Below, piece by piece: positions 48,143-60,950 of a stretch of DNA of 64,000 bases. The stretch's first letter is position 1; every line of letters starts with the position of its first letter. Made by a program: the position numbers and the translations under genes. Under the pieces are notes generated by a model that saw only the letters and a list, made by a program, of their open reading frames with translations, was not told the origin of the DNA and ran no database searches. Origin of the DNA: Mytilisepta virgata (lineage: Eukaryota; Mollusca; Bivalvia; Mytilida; Mytilidae). The DNA is taken from positions 54,484,372 to 54,548,371 of the forward strand of contig CM051518.1 in assembly GCA_028015205.1 (NCBI GenBank), in the 5' to 3' direction.

Positions 48143-49550
48143 TAGAGAACATTATATATATCCATATTGACATGTGTTAAAGAGAGCCTTCAGAATTACT
48201 GTGAAACATCATATTCCACCAGTGGCGTCAATCAGATGTGGATTCTTAAAAACTCCAAAAATTTACTTCAATATCTAAAATCAAAATCTTTGGCTACATG
48301 CAACAGCATAAAAACTTTCGACTTCTCTACACTCTACACTACCATACCACATTCTCAATTAAAAGATCGCTTAAAGCAACTAGTTCATCAATGTTTTTTC
48401 AAGAAAAATGGGACACGCAGGTATAAATTCCTTGTTCTAGGTAGAGAAAAGTCTTATTTCGTGAAGAACCACTCTGATTCTGACAAAAAGTATTCTGAAG
48501 ATGAAATTACAAACATGTTAGATGTTCTCATAGACAACATATTCGTTGAATTTGGCGGTCTAATTTTTCAACAAACAATCGGCATTCCAATGGGAACCAA
48601 CTGTGCTCCTCTCCTCGCCGATCTGTTTCTGTACTCATATGAAGCGGACTTCATTCAAGGGTTACTACGTGAAAACAAAAAGAAACTAGCCCAATCCTTT
48701 AATTTCACTTTTCGTTATATAGATGATGTGTTGTCGTTAAATAACGACAAATTCCAAGACTTTCTACATCTTATCTACCCCAGTGAGCTTGAAATTAAGG
48801 ATACTACAGATACACCAAAGTCCGCTTCATATTTGGATTTATTTCTTGAAATAGACTATGAGGGACGTTTGAAGACAAAACTTTATGACAAACGTGATGA
48901 CTTCAACTTTCCTATTGTTAATTTTCCCTTCTTAGGTAGCAATATACCAGCATCGCCTGCATATGGCGTCTACGTTTCTCAGCTTATCCGATTTTCAAGG
49001 GCATGCGTGAGTTACCCTGACTTTCGACAAAGAGGATTACTGCTGTCACAAAAGCTTCTTAAGAAATTTTACGGTCGTCATCATGAATTGATTGACCATT
49101 ACAGTGTTCCAATATCTATGATGATGTTGGACCTGTTCCCACTGTCGTAACCTTTCATGTGCCTCCTACGATTTGTGACTTCCACCGGATTGACTTTGTT
49201 GAACTTCACGACGGGTGCCGTATACGGAGCAGGAACTGCTTACCCTTCCGGAGCACCTGGGTTCACTCCTGGTTTTTATAGGAGTTCGTGTTGTTCATTG
49301 TTTTTAGTTTTCTGTGTTTATTTGTTGTGCTTGTGGTTGTTCGTTTGTCTTCCCGGGTTTGTCTGTCCAATGGATTACGTTTTTTTGATTGCTCCTTAGG
49401 TATATTTGTCCTTTTTATATATATATCTTACTGATGTCATTCCCGTGTTTCCAGTTGTCATCAGTTACAAATGTTGCCAGTGTTTTTGTGTTCTTGTTCT
49501 CTGTGCCTCATATACGTGTTTATTTCCGTTCTCAATAATTTTCCACTTTT
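48143..49550 (+). mobile_element. 5'-truncated Penelope-like retroelement with 3' tail
   Basis: The element consists of an intact reverse transcriptase ORF (48167-49150) and a noncoding 3' region. That region continues at least to about 49400 with TACGATTTGTGACTTCCACC and GTGCCGTATACGGAGCAGGA, then a T/G-rich stretch to about 49550. From memory these phrases belong to the 3' part of the same retroelement family in mussels. The start is abrupt: an in-frame TAG sits at 48143 and the conserved N-terminal part of the RT is absent, as expected from 5' truncation during target-primed reverse transcription. The 3' limit is approximate. The 80-codon frame at 49157-49399 is part of this tail, not a gene. 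Confidence 0.6.
48167..49150 (+). CDS. Reverse transcriptase fragment, Penelope-like family
   Basis: An uninterrupted 327-codon frame carries the core of a reverse transcriptase. Motif A is FDFSTLYTTIPH at 51-62 (catalytic D52). Motif B is QTIGIPMGTNCAPLLADLF at 136-154. Motif C is FRYIDD at 182-187 (catalytic D186 and D187). The thumb and C-terminal part ends with the family phrase FYGRHHELIDHY and LDLFPLS. The catalytic aspartates are intact. The listed start codon is TTG and lies just after a stop, so the true N-terminus is missing; fingers-domain sequence and any GIY-YIG endonuclease are absent. This should be read as a mobile-element remnant. The assignment to Penelope-like elements rests on remembered similarity of motifs A and B; another RT clade is possible, but RT identity is secure. 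Confidence 0.8.
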   Translation: MTCVKESLQNYCETSYSTSGVNQMWILKNSKNLLQYLKSKSLATCNSIKTFDFSTLYTTIPHSQLKDRLKQLVHQCFFKKNGTRRYKFLVLGREKSYFVKNHSDSDKKYSEDEITNMLDVLIDNIFVEFGGLIFQQTIGIPMGTNCAPLLADLFLYSYEADFIQGLLRENKKKLAQSFNFTFRYIDDVLSLNNDKFQDFLHLIYPSELEIKDTTDTPKSASYLDLFLEIDYEGRLKTKLYDKRDDFNFPIVNFPFLGSNIPASPAYGVYVSQLIRFSRACVSYPDFRQRGLLLSQKLLKKFYGRHHELIDHYSVPISMMMLDLFPLS

Positions 49551-49646
49551 TTTGAAGTTTGGTCTTATGAAAATTTCACTTTATATTATATGCGAGTTCA
49601 ATATAATGCACTACGAGAGACAATATTCACCAATATTCATGCAATA

Positions 49647-49970
49647 AGGGACAAGATCAAAAGTTCAATGTAGGATAAAAAACTTAATTCACATTATTTT
49701 TTCACTGACCCCCCCCTCCCTTAATTAACTTAATGTTGATTGACCAATATGGGCATATGCTTTGAGAGTATACTTTTTGTATCATGGGTCCTGCTTTTCC
49801 TCAACAATGTATGTTTGTTCTGTATATTGACTTGGACATCACTTGAATCCGTATTTTTCAATCCAAAAATCGATGTCGGATAATAAAACTTGCAGCGATT
49901 TTTACCCCCCCCCCCCCCCCCCTTCCCCCCCAAAATATTTAAATTTCATTGAACTTTTGATCTCGTCCCT
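49647..49970. mobile_element. 324-bp MITE with 24-bp inverted termini
   Basis: The left end, AGGGACAAGATCAAAAGTTC plus AATG, is the reverse complement of the right end CATTGAACTTTTGATCTCGT plus CCCT, with one mismatch. There is no transposase. The interior holds two C-rich runs (about 49709-49719 and 49905-49931) that have probably expanded. A second member at 63432-63497 shares one terminal region, so this is a genuine family and not a chance palindrome. Confidence 0.85.
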
Positions 49971-52770
49971 AACCATTTTATTATATAGTAATAAACACTT
50001 TCTTCTATTTTCACATTCTTATCAAGAGAACTAAGCGAAAATCAAAGTAAATAACTTATTGACCTAGTGCTTATATGAACGAGTTCAATATATGAACTCG
50101 ATTCTCATTGATACTTGCAAATAAAATCCTCAATTTGTTCTCGTTTACATTATACTTATTAGTAGCTCACATCGGCTCGTTTTGCAGGTGTTTGTTTCTT
50201 TGGAAAAACATTTTCAACAACAGACAATTTTCATTTCGATCTCGTTTCCGCCGTTTTAATTTCGGTAAACAGACGACAGTAGAGTAAAATATGAAATATG
50301 AATTTATTGGGAATTTTCCAGCGTATTAAGGATGAAGGTCGAGAATTAGAGGTGAATACTGCACGATTTTCCATTAAGGATTAAATAGGGGAAATTTATT
50401 ACTATATTATAATACATTTTACATTGCTTCTGTGTTCTTTCGCCAATACACGTACATAACCAGACCCTTATAAAATTTTCGTTCTGAGTATTTTGAGCTG
50501 TTTATAAAACACAACTTTCAGTGATAATTTGTTAAGCGAACCTCAATACAAGTTGAATTCGTAATATTTTCATATAGCTACTCTCAGAAAGAACCAATTG
50601 AAAATTTCAATCTTTACCTCTATTTTTCGCATGTGTTGCATTTTTTCCCCATTATACTGTCATTGTTGATACTTGCACGCTACTGTTCTGCTGTTACTAA
50701 GAGAATTAGTATCATTCAACAAGTACAATAACTGACTATCTGAAGTATTTGTAATACTTTCTGGGATTACGATACACTAACATGGGGAGGTAATGACGTC
50801 GCCAAGAGATCATAGTACCTCTTAACAAAAACTCTTATAACATCCTAAAATTTGAATTATTTCTTAAATAACTTCATAATAAGCACACAGACCCAACGTT
50901 TTAAATAAATTGAAAGGTCAGTAATGTAACACAGCCCAATAAGGAACTCAAAATACAAAAAAATATAAAACAGAGAGTCGGAACAGTCTGATTTGGTACA
51001 GAGATGCAAGTAGAAGTTCTAAACCTGTTTTATGGGTTAACCTCCCCCCTCATTAGCTGTCCTACCCATCTGGTGTTTATAAAACGTACATTAAAAGCTA
51101 ATACAGTTTATATGTTTTTAATTTCATGAATATATGATATAGTGTGTCATTTTCTCAAACTGTTTTACTGTTTTATATTTATAAAACATGCATGATGTAT
51201 ATGGTCCAATGATCTCCAGATCCAGTCTTTGGTTTGGTTGCCAGCCCTTTCATGACAAAATAAATCAAAAGCTCAAATATATAGATAATCATTAAAACGT
51301 TGTCATACAGAATAAATGTACCAATAATATATAAGGCGTGACTAGAAATTTGGCCATAATCTGTTGTACCGGCGTACAATAGTCCAGAAAAAACCCATTA
51401 TGACGTAACAAGCTAAAAGTCTTTTCTTCCACGACTATCCCCTTTCCTGTCCCGACAGACATTACTTGAAGTATCTGTACAATATAGTACATTTTTTCAA
51501 GCAACAACAAGTGTGGCTGAAGATGATGTATTGTTTGTCGTCATGGGTACGTGGTCTATTTATATTTCAATGTGGACATTACTTCAATAATCTCTCGAAA
51601 CAAAATGTGTTGCCATAAGCTACACCTGATTGCACGTGTCTTTCCAGCTACAAAACAAACTATTTTTGCGATAATGAGAACTTTTTTGTATTCAAATGGA
51701 CGTAATTATACACAAGTGCAAATTATCACTTTGTTTTTCGCTTTTGATGGAGAGTCTTGAAAATGAAGAAAAAAAGTAGGAAAGTGTTTGATATGATAAT
51801 GGATCAAATAATAACATTTATCTGCTCTGGTGGTTACTATGATAAAAAAATAAATAAAATCGTTTCAAAAAAATATAACATTCAGTGCTGTTTCTATTTT
51901 GTAACCGAGCTGAAAAAAAAGTTTAAAAAAAATACATAAACAAAATGAAAATATTTTTGATTTTAGACTACTAATACATTAATACTAATATATAACAGTT
52001 TAAAATTCTAAATAAAACTGAATTAAAATTCTGAAATTATAAGATTGACAACATATACATATATATCCAAAATCGGCGCCATAGAAGTTACAATCCTGCA
52101 GTGACGAACAAGATCATGGAGAGCGGAAGATTTGAAATTCAGCAAACTTGGTGGGTATAAGATAAAGAGCTTTTATCGGTTGAAATCTTTATCAAATTAT
52201 GATAAATTCGCTATTAAATGGTGTTAACTTATAAACGTTTACACAATTAAGCAACTAAAACAACACTACTTAAATGAGTTGCCCTCCCGAACGCAACATG
52301 AAGTCGAAATATTTCGTTGGTTAAGAAATAAATTTTGTAGTTGTGGATTTCAGTCAGATTATTAAGATTTTATACAGAAATTTTATTCTGTTTATCTGAT
52401 AGTAATATTGTTTTAAGAGTTCACGTAGCGAATAATGTTACTTGAAATGATTTATATAATCCCGAAGAATCAACGTACAAAATTTAATAACATTCTCTGC
52501 ATCTGATGGGTTAAACATGTTACTTAATATTATTTTGTTAGTTACATACTCAATGACATTTCAATAGTTTGTTCACGCTACACACGCATGCTGTAATCTG
52601 TTCCAAAAAAGAGAAAAGGTTGCTACTTATTCAAATAACAGACGATATCTTTTGGACCATCGTTAATTTGTAGAATTTTAAGAATTCAATTAAAAATTAA
52701 TACACGCAATAGCTTAATTCTGAGAGCATATAGCCACTATATACGACTGGTTCGGGTTTCATTACGAGCT
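49971..52770. other. AT-rich noncoding DNA
   Basis: I see no gene, RNA or clear repeat boundary. Open frames on both strands near 51180-51510 overlap in a segment of more even composition that may be old repeat sequence. A balanced patch at 52070-52150 contains a short frame (MESGRFEIQQTW) followed by a GTGGGTA donor-like word, which is too weak to call an exon. Confidence 0.4.
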
Positions 52771-53050
52771 TTGCCCTTTTCATGTCAGCGGCCTATACTT
52801 TAATCTGTGTTCACAAAGAAGTGCAAGTGGAAATGCTTTTTTATTTTTGTTTTATCTGTGATATTCATGTTGGACATGTACCATTGGTATCAAGTTTATT
52901 TCGGTGTAAAACCAGATTTAAGCTTGTGGCCCAAGGGGAACTTTTACGGTCACACCATATTCTCATGGTACATTTATTGCCTTATTGAATGCCGTTTTAT
53001 GTTGCCACGCCCTTCCATTCACATTTTCTGCGCAAAAATAATCTGATTAG
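52771..53050 (+). other. More balanced-composition segment, unidentified
   Basis: Between 52750 and 53050 GC content rises and two overlapping plus-strand frames of 68 and 79 codons run through. The second contains DMYHWYQVYFGVKPD, which looks protein-like but matches nothing I recognise. There is no start context or splice structure to support an exon. An old transposon fragment is the likeliest explanation. Confidence 0.25.
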
Positions 53051-56000
53051 TGGGACGCACCTGTTTTCATATTCAATACAGATTTATTTGCAATTAATAT
53101 ACTCTAAGAACTTTTCTAGTTATTCTCAACCCCCTAACATATGAACATTTGTAAAAGCATTTCAATTTCAAATTTTTCAAAGACAATGCAAATAAAGGTA
53201 CATTTAAAGCACCCAAAATGTACAAAGTGAACTCGTTATACAAATTATTCATTTTAAATACGCAGTTTGGAAAGAAACTGTTAGTTTTTCCTTTATTTTC
53301 TCATATTGTCATTAAAGACACCTTGCTGTTAATTTAGTCGATTTTAATAAAGATCTATTAAGCATGCTCATAAATCAAAATATATTCTAATAAAATTATT
53401 TTCCTATGTGAATAAATAGTACACTTTATATTCCTATTAGGAGATTATTTTTGAAGAAGAGTGTTTTTTTTTTTATCATTTTTTATGTTTATTTCGTCGA
53501 CATGAACGAACACCAGAGAAGCTTCTCGGGGAGGCGGATCCACCCCTTTAAATCTTTTCTCTACACAAATGCGAAATATGCCTTGATTTGTTCTCTATAT
53601 CTTCGGAGATATATGTACAGATAATTTTTCTTTGATAACTTAACACTTAAAATGGTTTATTTATTTTATTCACATTTTAATGGAAATAAAAACATGATAT
53701 TTTCGTATATATATGTATCACCATTTTCATATCCAAAAAATATTATTTTCAGTCGTACAACAAAAACTTGAAAATTCAACTGAAAAGAAACTATAGACAT
53801 ACAAAGGGGATTTGAAAGAGGTCATCTAAGAAAGGTCATGGCTTCTACTCTTCAAAATCTGGTACCGATATATAAACTTGTCTTCTGGCTCCTTCTAGAA
53901 GGTCACAAATCTTTATCCCTGTCTTAAGGGATATTGTTTAATTTGACGTTTTTGTCATATGGTTACACTTTCACAATGAAGAGATCATTAAAGAGGTATA
54001 TGCCAACTACTTTGAGAGCTAAAGACTATTGATCTGGGAAAACTGTCCTTTAAATATCTCTGGTAAATGATAAAAGTTTAGTTTTCATATATCTATAATA
54101 GTTTTTTCGTTGTGGTTTTTTTTTTACAATTCTGGTTCATTTATTCTATTTGTGTTTATGGAACATTTCCTCGGACTAATCCTTTAACCGTAGGCGATAC
54201 TTTTACAAGGATTGATCTAAATGTAATGAGGATTTTAGGTTGCTTACTGGTATTATCCAGAAACTAGACGTTCTTCCATCCCATGTAATATAGACTGTAG
54301 AATTAGGATCGCCCCTTTCTTTCTTATTTACTATAGATTAAAATTATGAGTATGCCTTCATTGTTACATGTAAAGCATACCACTTGAAATTGAATTAAAC
54401 CACATGAAAAAGTTTTATGTGCCTAAAAATTTGTTTGATGCGCTATTCTCACTAGTTCAATTAAGCTAAAATATATTGAAAATTTTGAAACAGCAATTAT
54501 GTATGGATCATAAACAAGATTATATACGTATATAGTTACACACATATCTCCAATTTTACTTCACATGCACCTGGAATATTGATGCGAGTTTCTCACCATT
54601 ACTCTTATTTTTAGTGTTAATTTTTTTTATATATGGAAAACTTCATTAATTTTTTTGGTAATTTCTGTTAAAATCATGATAACTATTTTTGAGGCCATGC
54701 ATTACGTGGTCTTGTGAAGTGGCTGTTGCTCACTAAAGTCAGTACGAAGGCGTGTTCATACACATTTACATACTAGTATTTTTGGTTTTCCTTCTTACTA
54801 AGCTTAATAAGTCTCTTACAAAATGTAGAGGGGAAATAAAAAATATATAAATAAATAAATATAAATTAATATAGTATTAAATTTGACCGTAAACCATGGC
54901 CAGTGGATAATCTTCATTTCTTTGTACCGAGAAGAAGCTTAACAGGAAATCAACAACATACATAAAAAGTCTTCGCGGAAAACAAATACCATGATGTTAC
55001 TTTTGTTATGTTTTGTGTATACTTGTATCATCTATCAATCATTGTTCTTTTCTCCATATGTACTGCTCTTTTGCTAGCTACTTGTGGGCCCCTGATTTGG
55101 CAATAAAAGATATGTCATGTTATGTTATGTTCTGTCATTTCAAATGGAACAAGATCAACCAAATCATCATTCCCATTTTCAATTTGGACATGTTCAACAC
55201 ATTTTGTAACCAAACGTATATACTCAGAGGGAACTATGTTTGATAATTTCACAAATCATTTAGAAATGAGAACTATAAAATGCAGGCATTAAAAAATATT
55301 TGCTATGGAAATGAATTTCACTTAATGCTCTGCTGTTTCATAGAACATAGATATATATTTCTCTTACAATTATTTGTTGATACTCTGCGTTGACTGATCA
55401 TTTGTAAATATTTAGAAAACATACAAGGGATCATTAACTTGTTTTTGCACCCAGTAATTCGCTAATAATTAAGAAACCCATATTAACCCATACATATGTT
55501 TTTCTACTCTTATGTTATACAAAGATGCTGCGATGAAGGGTTTAAAACATAAAACTGCTAAGCTGCCAGTTTAAATTCAAAAAAGAGATCTCCTCAACAA
55601 GACTTTTATAATCTGTCTCGCATGATAATTACTTCGTACAAATATTTTTACTTTTTTAACAATTCTTTAAAATAAATTTCCTTTTCTGAACCTCTAAGTA
55701 CGATTCACGTTGTCATTGCATTCGTAATGTATTTAGAAAGAAAACAGAAAGTAAGCCTCTCGTGTAAAATGTAACGAATTCAATTAATACAAAACAAGCT
55801 ACATTCAACAGATGCTTCAATATTTGGAATTTGTTAATTTTGTTTATATATTCATATAGCCATTAAGAGATTTTTTTTTGCAATTATTTTAGAATTTTGC
55901 ACAGGTTATTTGGTATACTATATTTTTCTTGTCTTTTGTTCCTCCAGATTCCTGTCTGTATGTAGCAACTCACATTTCGTTTGAACGTTAGAGATCTTTA

Positions 56001-56239
56001 AAAGAAAATGATCCTAGAAATGCTGTAAGTGCCTATACGAACAAGAAACGTTTTAGCTGTGGTCTTTTGTGGTGTTTTATTGATATTGCATTCCAGACTA
56101 TATTTTCTACTACATTTGTATATTCGTGTTCTGTGTTTTGTGTCTTTAGCTTTGGGATCGACACATGTGTTGCTTTAAGTGTTTGTCCAGTGTTGTTGGC
56201 TGTGGTTCATTGACCCAAAATCTGTTTTCTTTTTTTTTC
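53051..56239. other. AT-rich noncoding DNA
   Basis: No supported gene or repeat. A TATGTTATGTTATGTT short repeat lies near 55100-55130. T/G-rich sequence from about 56050 onward leads into the degenerate repeat array that follows. Confidence 0.4.
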
Positions 56240-59050
56240 TGTCGTCTTTTGGTTTTGAATTATTCTTAAAATCAACTCAGTGTTGTTGACACTGCGTGAT
56301 GCGTCGTAGAAATCGCTCAAATGGGTTTTGAATTTTAGGTGTTTTTTTTTGGAAAACTATTGAAAGATGTCTTATATGTAAAAAATAATTGATTAAAGCT
56401 TTGGTCTTATTTTGTCAGATTTGGCTCATTCTTGAAGGAAAATATACACTTATCTTGTGATATTGTCAACGACTAATTGTTGAAGTCGAACAGATATGTT
56501 TCAAGTACTTGTCTTGTAGTCTTGTTTTATTACAAAAAGTAATAAAATCAGATTTTTCTTGTGCTTGATTTAAGTGAGTAGAATTGAATTTTGAAGTGCT
56601 CTTGGTTTGTCTTTTCGGTTATGGCGACTGAAGATGTGTTTTAAGCTTTGTTCGTTGTTGACATCGACCTTATATAGATGTGTTCTCATCTACGTTTATT
56701 TACAGGGTATATAGTTCATGTGCACTGGTTGACGCTGAATCAACATCAGCACATTTAACCATGATAAAAGTAGTAGTTACCAATAATCGGAAAACGAAAT
56801 GTCAGAAGACAGCAACAATAGGTGTGCAAAATTAAAGTAAAAAATGTCACCTAGCTAACCCATCATTATTGACAAGAGATCTGTGTTCGTGAGGTAGTAA
56901 GCTTACCCGAACTCGCACAGCACAGATTACCATGGATCAATAAACTTTCGTAGCCATCACATGGACCCCGAAAGGGAGAGATCAGGTGCATCGACAAAGT
57001 AAGCCTCTCCTGCCATGATAGCATCACCAGTCATGTGATTACCAACGAAAGATCCATTTCCATAGAGTGTTCAATCAGGGGACAAGTCGTGTCAATGATA
57101 TCAAAGATGAGCGAAAGGGAAAGATCTATGACAAAACGAAGAGGTCACGCGGAAGTTGAGACACAGAAACAGTATATCTATCAAACAACTCATGATGTCG
57201 TCCGACGAACGTTGGAAGAGACAATTTCAGTCTTTCTTCCTCATACCCTTGACTAAGTAACTTCCGTGTTAGGTAAATACTTCCAGAATATCGACAAAAG
57301 AATACCGTAGCGACGAAACAAGGGGAAAAGCCCGTAAGATCGAAATCCAACCTTGGACAAGTCAAACTCATAAGAATGGAACATAGCAAATAAATGCTAC
57401 AGGGATACATGTTGAACTAAAAGAATGAAAAAAATATAATAAGCTAAATAGAATTAGAACAATTAAAGAGAACACAGCCACTAAAGCACTATATTGTGAA
57501 CTCGCAATAAAAAGCGGGAGTGGTATGAGGTGCTCCATATATAATATAATATAATTTTATTTAATTATATATTACTTACCATTGTTTTTGGAAAGCTGTA
57601 AATACATTATGATATCAAAAATACCTAAGTCTTTGAACACAAAAAGTCGTATCATTTAATATAATCTTAAACTCTACAAACAGAACAAAACTAAGTGCAA
57701 AATGATGGTCTTGACATATTGACCGCTTTAATTACGTGCAGCTATATTTTTAATCTAAATTACAGAAGTATATCTTGTAGAAATTTTTATAAGGAATATC
57801 TTTTGTTGTCTATAAAACCCAAAGTTAGTTTGATGGCCACTTCAGAAAGTCTTACAAGACGACTTCCCTTGTATTAACGTTTTTGTTATTAATCATAATT
57901 AGTCTTATCCTTTTTGCTGTAAAATTGTCTTCCAGTTATAAATATTTAACCTGCTATAATGATCTTATTTACAATTTCTATTATCTGGTTAAGGAAAACC
58001 AATGAATCAATGCATTATTTAGAAGTCGGTATTAAACAAGACTGCCGACCAGAGATATTGTGTTCTTTTACTAATTTAACCTTAAAAGATATAATTTCCT
58101 CCTGTACGACATATTTCATATGGTAATTTTCTGGCGCTACAGGGAAGGAAATAAGCACGAATAATCCACACTGAGTTACGCTAATCAATGTCGAATTTCT
58201 GAATATTTAGAAAAAACTCTCTGAAAAAAGAAAACCATGATTTGCACGAGACGGAAAGGTCAAAGCTCTGTGAATAAAAAAAGATCACATTAAAATATAT
58301 ATTATGTATTGAATTTTAAAAAAAATCGATGTAGAAAGTTATTTTACTATATATACAACAATGTGTTATATATGTTTCTTTTCTTTCGATTTCATTGTTT
58401 GCAATCTGCATTTATGATTATTTTGATCTACATGCTGTCTGTTTCCTTTGACAGATTTGTTATTGAAAAAGGAAATTTGCAGGACGCTTTCGTCTACAGT
58501 CAGCAACAGTTGTAGGGTTATTCCGAGCATTGTCAGAATATAGGATTCAACAAATGTAAAAATTTCTTATTTTATTCAGACGAATAATTTTGGAAGATAT
58601 TTTCGAAGTCAAGCTAATAATATTTTTCATGCATGTTAAATGACTTTTCAAGCATTATAATATTTTCCTGTTATTGAATTAAGGTTTTGAAGTTTTTAGA
58701 AGTTAGCGTCGAGCGAATAAACTCATTATTGAAGTCGGCGATATGAGATGTTTTTAGATTCTTGTCTTGTGCTGTTAGATTGGGCTCAATGTTGAAATAA
58801 ACCTTAGATATGTTTTTATAGTGCTTGCTTTGTGTTATCAACTTGAACTCATTGTTTAATGGGGATTTTGACGTTGTTGAAGTCGACCTAGGATGTGTTA
58901 AAGAGCTTTCTTGTCTTGGGTACTAACTCAAACGTATTTTTGAGTTTACCTTTACTTTTTGTATTTCAAGTTTTGTGTTATTAACTTATTAACCAAATTG
59001 ATGTTTTAAGAATTTGATTTGTGTTGTTAACTTGATTTCATTGTTAAAAA
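56240..59050 (+). repeat. Degenerate minisatellite, interrupted
   Basis: Imperfect units of roughly 75-90 bp recur at about 56440-56700 and 58700-59045. They share a core reading like GTTGAAGTCGACCTTAGATG then TGTTTT, CTTGTCTTGTGTTGTTAACT and TGAACTCATTGTT. The two blocks are separated by about 2 kb that contains a reverse transcriptase C-terminal fragment and unrelated AT-rich DNA. The simplest reading is one old array broken by insertions. Unit boundaries are approximate. Confidence 0.55.
57126..57410 (-). pseudogene. Degenerate reverse transcriptase C-terminus
   Basis: On the minus strand the end of the frame reads GRHHELFDRYTVSVSQ then LPRDLFVLS. This lines up with GRHHELIDHYSVPISM then MMLDLFPLS at the end of the RT at 48167-49150. 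Upstream residues LTRKLLSQGYEEERLKLS also fit the family's thumb region. Further N-terminal sequence is lost or frameshifted. The two copies clearly differ in sequence, so they come from different subfamilies or from an older insertion. The catalytic motifs are absent. Confidence 0.65.
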
Positions 59051-59420
59051 ATAATTAATAATAACTTTATTTGCATTATAAGCCCAATTGGGTTAGGCAA
59101 AATTTAACAAAGAAACAATTATAATTATACAACACAATATTACAGATCCGAATTCATGTCATGAATGATCTAGCCATTGTGGACCTTATCTTTTCTGTTA
59201 TAAAATCAACAAAATTTGGCAAAACATCCATATCAGGGTCGAGAAAAAGTTTTAATTTTCAAATAGAGCCAAGCTGGTTAAAATCTGGGTATTTATCTAT
59301 AAGAGTTTAAAAAAAAAATCTGTTCTTATATTATTATGAATTTTACAAAAGAAGAAGAAATGAACCTCATCATCAACAACATTACAAACCCTGCATCATA
59401 CCTTTGTTCCTTGGGAATTT
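59050..59420 (-). mobile_element. LINE 3' end fragment
   Basis: The minus-strand translation gives RVCNVVDDEVHFFFFCKIHN followed by NIRTDFFFKLL. This is the Cys/Asp-Glu/His-Phe/Cys signature of a non-LTR retrotransposon ORF2 C-terminus. In a second frame it continues to LPNFVDFITEKIRSTMARSF and a TGA stop. The tail ends in AATAAAGTTATTATTAATT. It is frameshifted and 5' truncated. It is related to, but clearly different from, the LINE fragment at 29573-29895. Confidence 0.7.
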
Positions 59421-60950
59421 TTTTTATAGCGTCCAACTTCTATTTATAGAGATTGGTCACTCATTCTATATTTACGCAATTACAAAACAGATAACAGAAA
59501 AGTTCATCAATGACATACCAACCAATCACCGCCATTAAATGGACACAGTTTCAGACAAAAACAAACTAAAAAACACAAAATACAAACATAGAAACAACAC
59601 ATTCCGGATATAGTCTTGCACAGATACCTTTTCATTTACTTGCAATATACACTTTTAGGAAAATGTTTTCAATTTTAATCTATTATGGAAATAAGATATA
59701 TTTTTTTAACATTTACAGTATTTCTTTACAGTTTTTGAATGTTTTAGAGCTTATCGTGCATGGAGTGAAATTATCAAATACTAGAAAAGTTGCTCGATGT
59801 GAGCTAATCAAGAATCCGGAAAAGAGAGCAATACAGAATCGGAACAGACTCTTAAATGTTGTGAGAATATCACTCTCTATTGAAAAGGTAAAATGTACTA
59901 TATAGGTAATTGATGACCTAACTGATGAGTAGCTTCATCTCTGGCTCAGAAGGACTTTATGACATGCTATAAACTTGTATATAGGCATCCCTTAAAATAT
60001 ATAATAATCATTTCAGGTTATAATACTGCTGAAAGTTATAATAGTGCTGAAATGTTGTTTCACATACGGGAACTGGGTTTCAGCTTATTTTCATTATCTT
60101 TCTCTTGGAGTTTATAATATATTTTCATTGCTTTTTACTGTCTTCGTCCAATTTATAGGCAGCATTTATAACTACATGTATTTTGTCCTTTATTTTCAGC
60201 TCACCAGGATGAATACCACGAAACAACCAAGGAATGCACCAAACGTTGCTATTTCCTATGTATAACATAGAAATATTGTTACAACACGGGAAGATTAGTT
60301 TTCATGTAAAAACAAACCAAGTAAACCAATATATTGTCAACTAAACATTTTATTTCATGTGCACAGGTTGTTAAAAATTTAAAGAATTTCTGTTGCTTCA
60401 TTGGCATGACATAAACTGGTTCGACTATCCATGAAATGCGTTGACATTAGGTTTAGATATAATTAATAATTTAATTGTTTGTGATTATGAAATGTAAGGT
60501 TTTTGGGGTGCGAGTCAATGACACAATTCATAGGATTAAAAACGGGAAAGTTTGTAAATTTAAAACACCAAAGAAATAGTACAAAGCTACATCATATCTT
60601 ATAACATAATTTTGCCTCTTTTCTTAAGGGTTCCAGGAAGGAAAGAAATTTTGATAAAGGCAGATAACTAGCAATAGAATGTTGTTTTCCATTGTCATCT
60701 ACAAACCTCTGATCGGCGTGGGTACAGGCAAGCCTCGACCCGAGAAATTGATTTATTGCTTAGTGATAGCTTCAGCTACTTTTCCACAGGGCCAATTATT
60801 TTTACCTTGATTCTCAGACATAAAGTATACGAATATAGCATGCTTTAATTGCAATTATATATTTTCACATCATTTAGGTAAATAACGGTATTTTACATTA
60901 TCGCCAGAAATGTAATAACGGTATTTGTAATTACGTTTATAAAATTCTAG
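59421..60950. other. AT-rich noncoding DNA
   Basis: No gene is supported. Short plus-strand frames at 59663-59905 and 60044-60265 lack domains. A somewhat GC-richer segment at about 60640-60800 precedes the CpG-containing patch that begins near 60950. Confidence 0.4.

Noticed and set aside
49157..49399. 80-codon frame just after the RT ORF, with a hydrophobic segment
   Set aside because: It falls in the noncoding 3' tail of the retroelement, and the Cys/Leu/Phe richness reflects T/G-rich sequence.
56240..59050. A CRISPR array or other regular spaced repeat
   Set aside because: The units are imperfect, directly joined and lack unique spacers, and the window is clearly animal DNA.
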